From Nevskia sp964451925 (GTDB lineage: Bacteria; Pseudomonadota; Gammaproteobacteria; Nevskiales; Nevskiaceae): a DNA stretch of 64,000 nucleotides. Position numbers and translations under genes: made by a program. Shown piece by piece: positions 8,827-16,989 of this stretch; position 1 is the first letter of the stretch; each line of letters opens with the position of its first letter. The stretch lies in the NCBI GenBank assembly GCA_964451925.1, contig CAYVKA010000010.1, positions 35,347 to 99,346 of the forward strand, given 5' to 3'. The notes beneath the pieces are model-generated. The model had not been told where the DNA came from, searched no databases, and worked only from the letters and a program-made list of their open reading frames with translations.

Positions 8827-9671
8827 ATCAACCCGGCCTGATCTCCCTCATCGTCACCACCTACGAGTGGCCGCAGGCGCTGCGCCGCGTGCTCGAATGC
8901 CTGGGCCGGCAGCGTGACGCGTCGTTCGAGATCGTGGTCGCCGACGACGGCTCCGGCCCGGCCACGGCGGAGCTGGTGGCGGCCATGCAGCGGACCAGCC
9001 CGGTGCCGCTGCGCCATATCTGGCAGCCGCACCAGGGCTTCCGTGCCGCCGAGTCGCGCAACCGCGCGGTGGCGGCGAGTCACGGCGACTACCTGATCTT
9101 CCTCGACGGCGACTGCCTGGCGCGGCCCGACTTCCTCGCCGCGCACCGCGCCCTGGCGGAAAGCGGCTGGTTCGTCGCCGGCAACCGCGCCCTGCTTTCC
9201 GAGTCCTTCAGCAAGGTGCTGCTGCAGACGCCCGAGGCGGCGGCCGACTGGGTGTCGCGGCCGCTGGGCGGCTGGATCGGCGCGCGGCTGCGCGGCGACG
9301 TCAACCGCCTGGCGCCGATGATGCGCCTGCCCGCCGGCTGGCAGCGCAAGCACAAGCCGCGCGAATGGCGCGGCGCCAAGACCTGCAATCTGGCAGTGTG
9401 GCGCGAGGACTTCCTGCGCGTCGACGGCTTCGACGAGAGCTACGTCGGCTGGGGCCACGAGGACGCCGACCTGGCGGTGCGCCTGATCCGCAGCGGCGTG
9501 CGGCGCAAGGAAGGGCGTTTCGCCGCCTCGGTGCTGCACCTGTGGCACGCCGCGGCGCCACGCCAGGGCCTCAGCGCCAACGAACAGCGCCTGGAGGAGG
9601 TGCTGAAGGCCGCGCGCACCCGCGCGGTGCTCGGCTTCAGCCGCCAGCACGGCGGCGGCCAGGCGGCCTGA
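8823..9671 (+). CDS. GT2-family glycosyltransferase with galactosyltransferase-type C-terminal domain
   Basis: GT-A enzyme of 282 residues. LISLIVTTYEWP (6-17), VADDGSGP (39-46) and the metal-binding DGD (95-97) mark the GT2 domain. The GWGHEDADLAVRL segment near 211-223 is the conserved acceptor/catalytic region of the galactosyltransferase C-terminal domain, with Glu-Asp as likely catalytic residues. The start was chosen at 8823 because it gives an ATGA overlap with the upstream gene and avoids a 10-residue extension. It probably adds a hexose or hexosamine to the LPS core; the donor is unknown. Confidence 0.84.
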   Translation: MNQPGLISLIVTTYEWPQALRRVLECLGRQRDASFEIVVADDGSGPATAELVAAMQRTSPVPLRHIWQPHQGFRAAESRNRAVAASHGDYLIFLDGDCLARPDFLAAHRALAESGWFVAGNRALLSESFSKVLLQTPEAAADWVSRPLGGWIGARLRGDVNRLAPMMRLPAGWQRKHKPREWRGAKTCNLAVWREDFLRVDGFDESYVGWGHEDADLAVRLIRSGVRRKEGRFAASVLHLWHAAAPRQGLSANEQRLEEVLKAARTRAVLGFSRQHGGGQAA

Positions 9672-9739
9672 GCGGCGGCTCGCGGCGGGACCGCGCGCGA
9701 CGCGCCATACAATGACCCAGCCTCCCGGGACCACCCTCC

Positions 9740-10627
9740 ATGCCTGATGTCACTTCGGCCGGCCGCAAGGTCGCGGTCTGCATCACCACGCACGATCGTG
9801 TCGACTGCGCCCGCATCAACATGGAGATCATGCGGCTCAACTACGCCGAGCCCTGGGTCATCGTGCACGCCTGCTCCGACGCGGCGTACGGCAAGTACCT
9901 GGAGGACGAGCTGGTACGCTGTGAACCTTTGGGGCTGACCGGCGGCGCGCTCAACCTGCTCAAGCAATCCATCCGCCTGGCCAACGAAAAATTCCGGCCG
10001 GACTACATCGTCCACCTCGAGGCGGACACCTGGATTCTCGACCAGGGGGTGATCAACCGCTACATCGGCCTGCTGCAGGCGCAGCCGGCGGCGCTGGTCG
10101 CGGCCTCGTCGTGGAGCCTGGACCAGTCGCTGCTGTGGCGCGCCCGGCCCTGGCACAAGCCCAAGTACTACGCCTCGCGCCTGCTGCGCGCCATGGGCAT
10201 CCCCTACGGCCTGCGCGAGACCGATACGCTGTCGACGCAGTTCTTCATCGCCAGGAACGACGCCCGCTTCGCCGCCGCCATCGATGCGCTGCAGGCCGAT
10301 GAAGGCTTCATCCTGGAAAACGCCTTCCACCGCGTGCTGCAGCGCGATTTCGGCCCGCAATCGATCATCGGCATGCGCGAGCGCGAACCGGTGCGGCCTT
10401 ATCACCGCTATATCTGCGAAGCCCTGTCGCTGTACTCGCAGCACTGGCCCACGGTGGTGCCGAATCCGCAGCCGGGCCAGCGCGTCGACCCGGGCTCGCA
10501 CTACGGCCTGCCCGGCAAGCGCGAAACGCTGCGCAGCTTCCCCGCGCTGCGCGCCGGGCCTCACATGCAGCGCCTGCTGAACGACCCGGACCTGAGCTAC
10601 TACAACGGCAAGGCCAAGCGCTACTAG
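9740..10627 (+). CDS. Uncharacterised protein with glycosyltransferase-A-like features
   Basis: I do not recognise the family. The 295-residue protein begins with a beta-strand-like KVAVCITTHDR (10-20), and YIVHLEADTWIL (89-100) contains a Glu-Ala-Asp that could be the metal-binding DXD equivalent of a GT-A fold. Conserved-looking aromatic segments follow (WSLDQSLLWRARPWHKPKYYASRLL). There is no signal peptide or membrane helix. It starts 68 bases after the GT2 gene on the same strand and its stop overlaps the end of waaC by 4 bases. Context suggests a core-glycan transferase, but it could be another nucleotide-sugar enzyme. Confidence 0.6.
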   Translation: MPDVTSAGRKVAVCITTHDRVDCARINMEIMRLNYAEPWVIVHACSDAAYGKYLEDELVRCEPLGLTGGALNLLKQSIRLANEKFRPDYIVHLEADTWILDQGVINRYIGLLQAQPAALVAASSWSLDQSLLWRARPWHKPKYYASRLLRAMGIPYGLRETDTLSTQFFIARNDARFAAAIDALQADEGFILENAFHRVLQRDFGPQSIIGMREREPVRPYHRYICEALSLYSQHWPTVVPNPQPGQRVDPGSHYGLPGKRETLRSFPALRAGPHMQRLLNDPDLSYYNGKAKRY

Positions 10628-11667
10628 GACGGCAGGCAGAAAGGCTGTGCCAGCAGCGCCTGCCGCACCCGCTCCTGGCTGACCGTATTGGGCCGCTCGC
10701 GGTCGATGGTCCGGTCCTGGCCCGAAGTCAGCCATACCTGGTTGGCTCCAACCGCGCCGGTCAGCTGCGGCAGCGTCGGCCCGTACAGGGTCAGCTGCGG
10801 CGTGCCCAGGGCTGCAGCCAGGTGCGCCAAGCCGGTATCCACGCCGACGCAGAGGCGCGCATGGGCCAGCCAGCCGGCCAGTTCGGTCAAGCCCAGCCGC
10901 GGCAGCACCAGGCCGCCGCAGCCGGCGGCGATGGCTTCGGCGTCCGTGCGCTCGGCCGCGCTGCCCCAGGGCAGCACCACGCGCAGGCCGCGCGCGGCAA
11001 CCCAGGCGCCGAGTTCGCGCCATTGCGCCGGCGGCCAGCGCTTGCTGCTCCAGGTGGTGCCGTGCAGGAACACCGCGTAGGGTTGCGCCAGTTCGGGCGC
11101 GGCAAAGCCCGCGCGGTCCAGCCCGGCATCCGGCGCGGTGCCGGGCATGGGGTAGTCCAGCGCCAGGGCGAACAGACGCCGCGCGCGTTCGACGGCGTGC
11201 GCGGCGTCATGCCGCGGCACCGCGTAGGCATGCCGGTAGAAGCGCGCGGCCAGCGGCTCGCGGGCGCTGGTGCGGTCCGGGCCGGCCAGCGGGCCGCGCG
11301 CCTGGCGCGCCAGCCAGGCGCTCTTCACCAGGCCCTGGGCGTCGATCACCAGGTCGTACGGGTCACGGCGCAGCTCGGCGCGGAAGCGCGCCCAGTCGCC
11401 GCCGAACAGGGTTCTCCCCAGATGCCTGCGCCAGCCGCGCAGGTCACACTGCACGATCCGCCGCACCGCCGGATGCCAGGCCGGGATTTCGGCGAAGGCG
11501 CGCTCGACCAGCCAGTCGCAGCGCAGGCCGGGGCGGGCGCGGACGGCGTCGCTGAGCGCGGGCAGAGTGTGAACCACGTCCCCCAGGGATGAGGTCTTGA
11601 CGATCAGAATCGAGGACGGCTGCTGCAAAGTGTCGGCTCCAGGCGCGGCTTGGGCGGCGATAGTCAC
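10624..11667 (-). CDS. waaC: LPS heptosyltransferase I, WaaC
   Basis: Transfers L-glycero-D-manno-heptose from ADP-heptose to Kdo of the LPS inner core. The 347-residue protein has ILIVKTSSLGDVVHTLPAL (20-38), the WaaC-type N-terminus. Further marks are DAQGLVKSAWLAR and the donor site VGVDTGLAHLAAALG (about 274-288) with the Asp-Thr-Gly and His of GT9. HGTTWSSKRWP is also characteristic of WaaC. It is the closest of the four GT9 proteins here to canonical WaaC. The first 17 residues (Ala/Gln-rich) exceed the usual start, so a later start is possible, but no better ATG is seen. Confidence 0.9.
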   Translation of the reverse strand: MTIAAQAAPGADTLQQPSSILIVKTSSLGDVVHTLPALSDAVRARPGLRCDWLVERAFAEIPAWHPAVRRIVQCDLRGWRRHLGRTLFGGDWARFRAELRRDPYDLVIDAQGLVKSAWLARQARGPLAGPDRTSAREPLAARFYRHAYAVPRHDAAHAVERARRLFALALDYPMPGTAPDAGLDRAGFAAPELAQPYAVFLHGTTWSSKRWPPAQWRELGAWVAARGLRVVLPWGSAAERTDAEAIAAGCGGLVLPRLGLTELAGWLAHARLCVGVDTGLAHLAAALGTPQLTLYGPTLPQLTGAVGANQVWLTSGQDRTIDRERPNTVSQERVRQALLAQPFCLPS

Positions 11668-11732
11668 GGTTTTTCAGGCGGCGCCGACTCCGCCGCCGGG
11701 GGTACTTGCTGATATATTAGTTCCGAGTGGAA

Positions 11733-11742
11733 ACGTTAACGT
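11733..11742. promoter_or_regulatory. Perfect 10-bp palindrome in a divergent intergenic region
   Basis: ACGTTAACGT is a perfect palindrome lying in the unusually AT-rich 93-base gap between the divergent waaC and TPR-protein genes. TATATT (11713-11718) is nearby and could be a -10 element on either strand (TAATAT on the minus strand). I see no good -35 at correct spacing. The palindrome could be an operator; no regulator is identified. Confidence 0.3.
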
Positions 11743-11760
11743 GAACCCCGAGGGATCTGA

Positions 11761-12753
11761 GTGAAACGGAATGCACGCCGCTCCGCGGCCATCATGCTCT
11801 TGCTGGCCGGGGCCGCCTTGCCCGTGCTGGCCGCCGCCCCCGCCGTGCAGGAAGCGCAGACCCTGATGTCGCAGGGCGACTACAAGGGCGCGCTGGATCG
11901 CCTCGACCGTTATCTGGCCAGCTCGCCGCAGGACGCCGAAGGGCGTTTCAGCCGCGGCCTGGTGCTGGTCAAGCTGAACCGCACCGACGAGGCGATCAAG
12001 GTCTTCGCCGACCTGACCCGCGATTATCCGCAGCTGCCCGAGCCTTACAACAACCTGGCCGTGCTGTACGCGCAGAAGGGCGACTACGAGAAGGCGCGCG
12101 ACGCGCTCGAAGCGGCGCTGGCCACACACCCGGCCTATGCCACCGCGCACGAAAATCTCGGCGACATCTATTCCGCGCTGGCCGGCGCCGCCTACAACCG
12201 GGCGCTGCAGCTGGACCAGGGCAACCAGGCGGTACGCTACAAGCTGTCGCTGATCAACCAGCTCGGCAACGGCCCGGGCGGCTACGCCCCCGCCGGCACC
12301 ACCAGCGTGCCGGCCGGCAATCCGAAATCCGAGACCATCGGCGCGGTGCAGCCGCCGGCGGCTCCGGCTCCAGCCCCTGCCGCGGCGCCCGCCGCGGCCC
12401 CCACGGCGGCCGCAGCCGACAGCGGCGCGGTCACCGATACCCTCAACGCCTGGGCCAAGGCCTGGTCGGCCAAGGACGCGGACGGCTACCTCTCCTACTA
12501 CGCCGCCGACTTCCAGCCGGAAAGCGGCAGCCGGGCGCAGTGGGAGGCGCAGCGCCGCGAGCGCGTGGTCAAGCCCTCGCACATCAGCGTGCGCGTGCTG
12601 GCGCCACAGCTCAGCCGTGTCGACGCGCACCATGTGCGGGTCAACTTCACCCAGGACTACGTCTCCGACACCATCAATGACAAGGTCAGGAAGACGGTGG
12701 AGTTGAGCGACAGCAGCGGCAGCTGGAAAATCATCCGCGAATCCATCCGCTGA
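11761..12753 (+). CDS. Secreted TPR protein with a C-terminal Csd6-type NTF2-like domain
   Basis: Predicted periplasmic protein of 330 residues. A signal peptide (1-25, ending PVLAA) is followed by three or four TPR-like helical repeats (about 30-165), an Ala/Pro linker (195-225) and a C-terminal domain of about 100 residues (LNAWAKAWSAKDADGYLSYYAADF...WKIIRESI). This last domain has the look of the small NTF2-like module found at the C-terminus of Csd6-type YkuD enzymes. The next gene carries the same domain and is coupled through TGATG. The GTG start follows a GAGGGA Shine-Dalgarno. It probably binds peptidoglycan or scaffolds the partner enzyme. Confidence 0.75.
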   Translation: MKRNARRSAAIMLLLAGAALPVLAAAPAVQEAQTLMSQGDYKGALDRLDRYLASSPQDAEGRFSRGLVLVKLNRTDEAIKVFADLTRDYPQLPEPYNNLAVLYAQKGDYEKARDALEAALATHPAYATAHENLGDIYSALAGAAYNRALQLDQGNQAVRYKLSLINQLGNGPGGYAPAGTTSVPAGNPKSETIGAVQPPAAPAPAPAAAPAAAPTAAAADSGAVTDTLNAWAKAWSAKDADGYLSYYAADFQPESGSRAQWEAQRRERVVKPSHISVRVLAPQLSRVDAHHVRVNFTQDYVSDTINDKVRKTVELSDSSGSWKIIRESIR

Positions 12754-13985
12754 TGCGTACTCCCGTTTTCCCCGCCGGGCGACTTCTGCGACGGCTCGGG
12801 CGCCGCTGTGCGGCGGCGGCGCTGGCCCTGGGCCTGCCCCTGGCCAGCGGCGCGGTGGAGATGCCCGCCGGCGCCACCCGGCCGGAGGACCAGCTGCTGG
12901 AGGCGGTGGATGCCCTGCGCGGCGGCGACTCGGCCACGGCGCTGCGCCGGCTGCAGCTGCTGGTGCAGCGTGAACCGAACTTCCGCCTGGCGCAGCTGCT
13001 CTACGGCCAGGTGCTGGCGCAGCGCTCCGGCGCCAGCGGCCTGGTGTCGCCGCTGGCCGACGACCAGGATCCGCACGTGCGCGAGCTGCTCGACGAATAC
13101 CACGCGCGCGTCGCCGAGGCGCAGAACGGTCCGCGTGCCGGCACCCTGCCCAGCTCGATCCTGCGCCTGTCGCCCGACCACCGGTTCGCCATCGTCGCCG
13201 ACCTGCCGCGCTCGCGCGTCTACGTGCTGCAGAATCTCAACGGCAAGCTCAGCCAGGTGCGCGACTACTACGCCTCGATCGCGCGCAACGGCTACGGCAA
13301 GCAGAACTCCGGCGACCTGCGCACCCCAGTCGGCATCTACCGCGTCACCGGCTTCACGCCGGGCGGCAAGCTGCCGCCGTTCTACGGCGCCGGCGCCTAC
13401 CCGCTGAACTACCCCAATGCCTGGGACCGCGTGCACGGCCGCACCGGCTCCGGCATCTGGCTGCACGGCGTGCCCAGCACCACCTACGTGCGCCCGCCGC
13501 GCGCCAGCGAAGGCTGCGTGGTGCTGGCCAACGCCGACCTCACCGACCTGAAATCGTTGATCGTGCCGGGCATGACGCCGGTGGTGCTGAGCGACAAGGT
13601 GGACTGGCTGCCGGCCAACGCGGTGGAACAGCAGCGCGAGGAGCTGATCAAGCGCATCGAGAGCTGGCGCAGCAAGTGGTCCAGCCTCAACACCGAGGCC
13701 TACCTGTCGTTCTACGGCGACGATTTCCATTCCGACGACGGCATGAACAAGGCGCAGTTCGTGATCTACAAGCGCCGCGTCAACCAGGACAAGCACCATA
13801 TCGACGTGCAGCTGCGCGACCTCGACCTGTTCAGCTACCCCGGTGAACAGAACCTGGTGCTGGCCGAGTTCACCCAGGAGTACCGCAGCGATAACTACGC
13901 CACCAGCACGCGCAAGGAGCAGTACTGGCGGCGCGGCGCGGACGGCGTGTGGAAGATCGTGCGGGAAGAGAACCGGACTCTTTAG
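12753..13985 (+). CDS. YkuD-family L,D-transpeptidase/L,D-carboxypeptidase, Csd6-like
   Basis: Predicted exported murein-modifying enzyme, 410 residues. A cleavable signal peptide (1-34) and a helical region (40-128) precede the YkuD catalytic domain (about 135-290), which contains IWLHGV (His238) and SEGCVVL (Cys255), matching the HG...SxGC active site. The C-terminal domain (about 300-405; WRSKWSSLNTEAYLSFYGDDF...WKIVREE) is the NTF2-like module of Csd6-type proteins. In Helicobacter, Csd6 trims muropeptides and affects cell shape; in other bacteria related enzymes detach or attach Braun-type lipoproteins. The start overlaps the upstream TPR gene stop, suggesting equimolar production. Confidence 0.85.
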   Translation: MRTPVFPAGRLLRRLGRRCAAAALALGLPLASGAVEMPAGATRPEDQLLEAVDALRGGDSATALRRLQLLVQREPNFRLAQLLYGQVLAQRSGASGLVSPLADDQDPHVRELLDEYHARVAEAQNGPRAGTLPSSILRLSPDHRFAIVADLPRSRVYVLQNLNGKLSQVRDYYASIARNGYGKQNSGDLRTPVGIYRVTGFTPGGKLPPFYGAGAYPLNYPNAWDRVHGRTGSGIWLHGVPSTTYVRPPRASEGCVVLANADLTDLKSLIVPGMTPVVLSDKVDWLPANAVEQQREELIKRIESWRSKWSSLNTEAYLSFYGDDFHSDDGMNKAQFVIYKRRVNQDKHHIDVQLRDLDLFSYPGEQNLVLAEFTQEYRSDNYATSTRKEQYWRRGADGVWKIVREENRTL

Positions 13986-14145
13986 TCGCCGTTTCCAGGC
14001 GGCTGCGAGCAGGGTGCGGAAAAGACCCAAAGCGGGCTTGGCCGCACCGCCGCAGGCCGCTTGCCGGACCCCGAAACGCGCTGTTGCGCTTGATTTTCCC
14101 CGCAAAGGCGCAAAATAGGGAAAACCCTCCCACCGGCAACCACCC
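13986..14145. other. Intergenic region with an inverted repeat and a weak promoter candidate
   Basis: This 160-base gap contains an inverted repeat TTTTCCC (14094-14100) / GGGAAAA (14118-14124). TTGATT (14090-14095) lies 16 bases before AAAATA (14112-14117), a poor sigma-70 match that could drive the downstream exporter. No intrinsic terminator with a T-tract is seen. The composition, with several repeated GGCCGC/GCGG blocks, is typical of dispersed intergenic repeats, but no second copy is in the window. Confidence 0.3.
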
Positions 14146-16005
14146 TTGCGCACCCACCGCCGCAGCACGCCCGATACCGGCACCCCGCAGGAAGAGCCGC
14201 TGACGGTGCGCCGCACGCTGGCCACGCTGTGGCCCTACATGACCGAATTCCCGGCGCGGGTGGTGCTGGCGATGCTGCTGCTGGTCGGCGCCAAGCTGGC
14301 CGGGGTGTGGCTGCCGCAGCTGCTCAAGCACCTGGTCAACGCCTTGTCGGCCCAGGGCCCGGCGAGCGCCGGCGCGGTGCTGGCGGTGCCGGGCAGCCTG
14401 CTGCTGGCCTATGGCCTGGTGCGCTTCCTCAACGTGGCATTCGGCGAATTGCGCGACGTGGTGTTCGGCAAGGTGGCGGAGCGGGCACAGCGGCGCGCGG
14501 CGCTGCGCGTGTTCGAGCACCTGCACCGGCTGGACCTGGACTTCCACCTGTCGCGGCGCACCGGCGGCCTGGCGCGCGAGATCGAGAAGGGGGTCGACGG
14601 CATCAGTTTCCTGCTGCGCTTTTCCCTGTTCAACATCCTGCCGACGCTGCTCGAAATCGCCCTGGTGGCGGCCATCCTGTGGAAGCAGTACGACATCCGC
14701 TTCGCCGGCATCGCGCTGGTTTCGGTGGTGGTCTACATCGGCTTCTCGGTATGGGTGACGGAATGGCGCACGGCGCTGGTGCGCGAGGCCAACGCCATGG
14801 ACGCCAAGGCCAACAGCCGCGCCATCGACAGCCTGCTCAACTACGAGACGGTGAAATATTTCGGCAACGAGCGCTGGGAGGCGCAGCGCTACGACGACAG
14901 CATGGCCGCCTGGGAGCGCGCCGCCGGGCGCAACCGCCTGTCGCTGTCCTCGCTCAACAGCGGCCAGTCGCTGATCGTCGCCGGCGCCATCACCGCGATG
15001 ATGTGGCTGGCGGCGCAGGACGTGGTGCTGGGGCGCATGAATGTCGGCGACTTCGTCGCCGTCAACGCTTACATGGTGCAGCTGTTCGTGCCGCTCAATT
15101 TCCTCGGCTTCATTTACCGCGAGATCCGCCGCGCGCTGACCGACATGCAGAAGATGTTCAACCTGCTCGGTCAGCACTCGAAGGTGCAGGACGCGCCCGG
15201 AGCGCCGGCCATCGCGGCGCAGCGGGCGCGGGTCAGCTTCGAGCGGGTCAGCTTCGGCTACAGCCCGGCGCGGCGCATCCTCGATGGTGTCAGCTTCGAC
15301 ATCCCGGAGGGGAAGAAGCTGGCGGTAGTCGGCGCCAGCGGCGCCGGCAAGTCGACGCTGGCGCGGCTGCTGTTCCGCTTCTACGACCCGGACGCCGGGC
15401 ACATCCGCATCAACGGCCGCGACCTGCGCGAGCTGGGCCAGGACAGCGTGCGCGCGCTGATCGGCGTGGTGCCGCAGGACACGGTGCTGTTCAACGACAC
15501 CATCGAATACAACATCGCCTACGGCCGTCCCGGCGCCAGCCGGGCCGAGGTGGAGCGCGCGGCGCGGCAGGCGCACCTGGACCACTTCATCGCCCAGCTG
15601 CCGGAGGGTTACGACACCCTGGTCGGCGAGCGCGGCCTGAAGGTTTCCGGCGGCGAGAAGCAGCGCATCGCCATCGCCCGCGCCCTGCTCAAGAACCCGC
15701 CGATCCTGATCCTCGACGAGGCCACCTCCTCGCTCGACTCGGCCGCCGAGCAGGCGATCCTCGGCGCGCTGCGCGAGGCCACCGAGCGGCGCACCACGCT
15801 GGTCATCGCCCATCGCCTGTCGACCATCACCGACGCCGACGAGATCGTGGTACTGGACCGCGGGCGCGTGGTCGAGCGCGGCACCCATAGCGGGCTGCTG
15901 GCGCAGGACGGCGCTTACGCCAGGCTGTGGGCGCATCAGCGCGAGCAGACGCAGCAGGCCGCGGCGGGGCAAGCCGCGCCGAGGGAAACCGTACTGGCCT
16001 CCTGA
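14146..16005 (+). CDS. Atm1/HMT1-type ABC exporter (fused permease and ATPase)
   Basis: Half-size ABC exporter working as a homodimer. The N-terminal six-helix membrane domain (about 25-320) is followed by an ATPase domain with Walker A GASGAGKST (near 396-404), signature VSGGEKQRIAIA (near 499-510), Walker B ILILDEA (near 520) and an H-loop His. The permease sequence (LLNYETVKYFGNE, PLNFLGFIYREIRRALTDMQKMF) is characteristic of the Atm1 group, which exports glutathione-linked sulfur or metal conjugates. The TTG at 14146 gives full length but has no Shine-Dalgarno; GTG at 14206 follows a GGAAGAG and is a plausible alternative. Confidence 0.88.
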   Translation: MRTHRRSTPDTGTPQEEPLTVRRTLATLWPYMTEFPARVVLAMLLLVGAKLAGVWLPQLLKHLVNALSAQGPASAGAVLAVPGSLLLAYGLVRFLNVAFGELRDVVFGKVAERAQRRAALRVFEHLHRLDLDFHLSRRTGGLAREIEKGVDGISFLLRFSLFNILPTLLEIALVAAILWKQYDIRFAGIALVSVVVYIGFSVWVTEWRTALVREANAMDAKANSRAIDSLLNYETVKYFGNERWEAQRYDDSMAAWERAAGRNRLSLSSLNSGQSLIVAGAITAMMWLAAQDVVLGRMNVGDFVAVNAYMVQLFVPLNFLGFIYREIRRALTDMQKMFNLLGQHSKVQDAPGAPAIAAQRARVSFERVSFGYSPARRILDGVSFDIPEGKKLAVVGASGAGKSTLARLLFRFYDPDAGHIRINGRDLRELGQDSVRALIGVVPQDTVLFNDTIEYNIAYGRPGASRAEVERAARQAHLDHFIAQLPEGYDTLVGERGLKVSGGEKQRIAIARALLKNPPILILDEATSSLDSAAEQAILGALREATERRTTLVIAHRLSTITDADEIVVLDRGRVVERGTHSGLLAQDGAYARLWAHQREQTQQAAAGQAAPRETVLAS

Positions 16006-16123
16006 CCCGGCCCGGGGTGGCTGACGCCGGCGCCAGAAAATAATCTCGCGCGGCGCCTTCCACCGTCCGGATTTTTGGTCTAACTTGTCCGGGCGATAGG
16101 AGAGAACCTCGGAACATCCCGGG

Positions 16124-16972
16124 GTGAAAAAAACAATGCTCAGTTTTGGCAGGCTGGACCTGAAGGACAAGGCGCTGGCGCACCTGGTGACGCCCGAGAT
16201 CGAGCATCTCGTCGCCAGCATTCCCAAGCCGGTGGGCAGCTTCGGCTATGACCCCTGGGGCTATAACGAGGACCGCTTCAAGGTCGCTCTCGGCTTCTGC
16301 AAGTGGCTCTACGAGAAGTACTTCCGTGTCACCGCCCACGGCCTGGAGAACATCCCCAGCAGCGGCCGGACGCTGATCATCGGCAACCACAGCGGCCAGC
16401 TGCCGATGGACGGTGTGCTGGTCGGCGTGGCCGCCGCCACCAATCCGCACGGCCCGCGCCTGGCGCGGGCCATGATCGAGCGCTTCTTCCCCACCGTGCC
16501 CTGGCTCGGCAACTACCTCAACGCCCTCGGCGGCGTCATCGGCGATCCGGTGAACTGCAGCAAGATGCTGGAGATGGAGGAAGCGATCATCGTTTTCCCC
16601 GAGGGAGTGCGCGGCTCGGGCAAGCTGTACAAGCAGCGTTACCAGCTGCAGCGCTTCGGCAACGGCTTCATGCACCTGGCGATGAACCATCACACGCCGA
16701 TCGTGCCGGTGGGCATCGTCGGCTGCGAGGAAACCATGCCGGCGGTGGCCAACCTGGCGCCGCTGGCCAAACTGCTGGGCATTCCCTACCTGCCGCTGGT
16801 GCCTTCGCTGGTGCCGCTGCCGGCGCGCGTGTACCTGAATTTCGGCAAGCCGATGCATTTCTCCCCCTGCGGCAACGAGGCCGAAGTGACCGAGCGGGTG
16901 GAACAGGTGAAGGCCGAGTTGCGCCAGCTGATCGAGCAGGGATTGCAGGAACGCACCAGCATCTACCGCTAA
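16124..16972 (+). CDS. Lysophospholipid acyltransferase family protein (PlsC-like)
   Basis: Predicted membrane-associated glycerolipid acyltransferase, 282 residues. IIGNHSGQLPMDG (about 86-98) is the acyltransferase motif I, with His and Asp separated by six residues rather than four as in some diacylglycerol-acyltransferase-like members. VFPEGVRGSGK (about 157-167) is motif III, and PIVPVGIVGCEE is motif IV. Starts possible at GTG 16124 or ATG 16136; the AGGAGAG at 16098-16104 is far from both. It is followed after 17 bases by an SDR gene on the same strand, suggesting a shared lipid pathway whose product I cannot name. Confidence 0.82.
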   Translation: MKKTMLSFGRLDLKDKALAHLVTPEIEHLVASIPKPVGSFGYDPWGYNEDRFKVALGFCKWLYEKYFRVTAHGLENIPSSGRTLIIGNHSGQLPMDGVLVGVAAATNPHGPRLARAMIERFFPTVPWLGNYLNALGGVIGDPVNCSKMLEMEEAIIVFPEGVRGSGKLYKQRYQLQRFGNGFMHLAMNHHTPIVPVGIVGCEETMPAVANLAPLAKLLGIPYLPLVPSLVPLPARVYLNFGKPMHFSPCGNEAEVTERVEQVKAELRQLIEQGLQERTSIYR

Positions 16973-16989
16973 CACAGCCTTCTGAGCGT

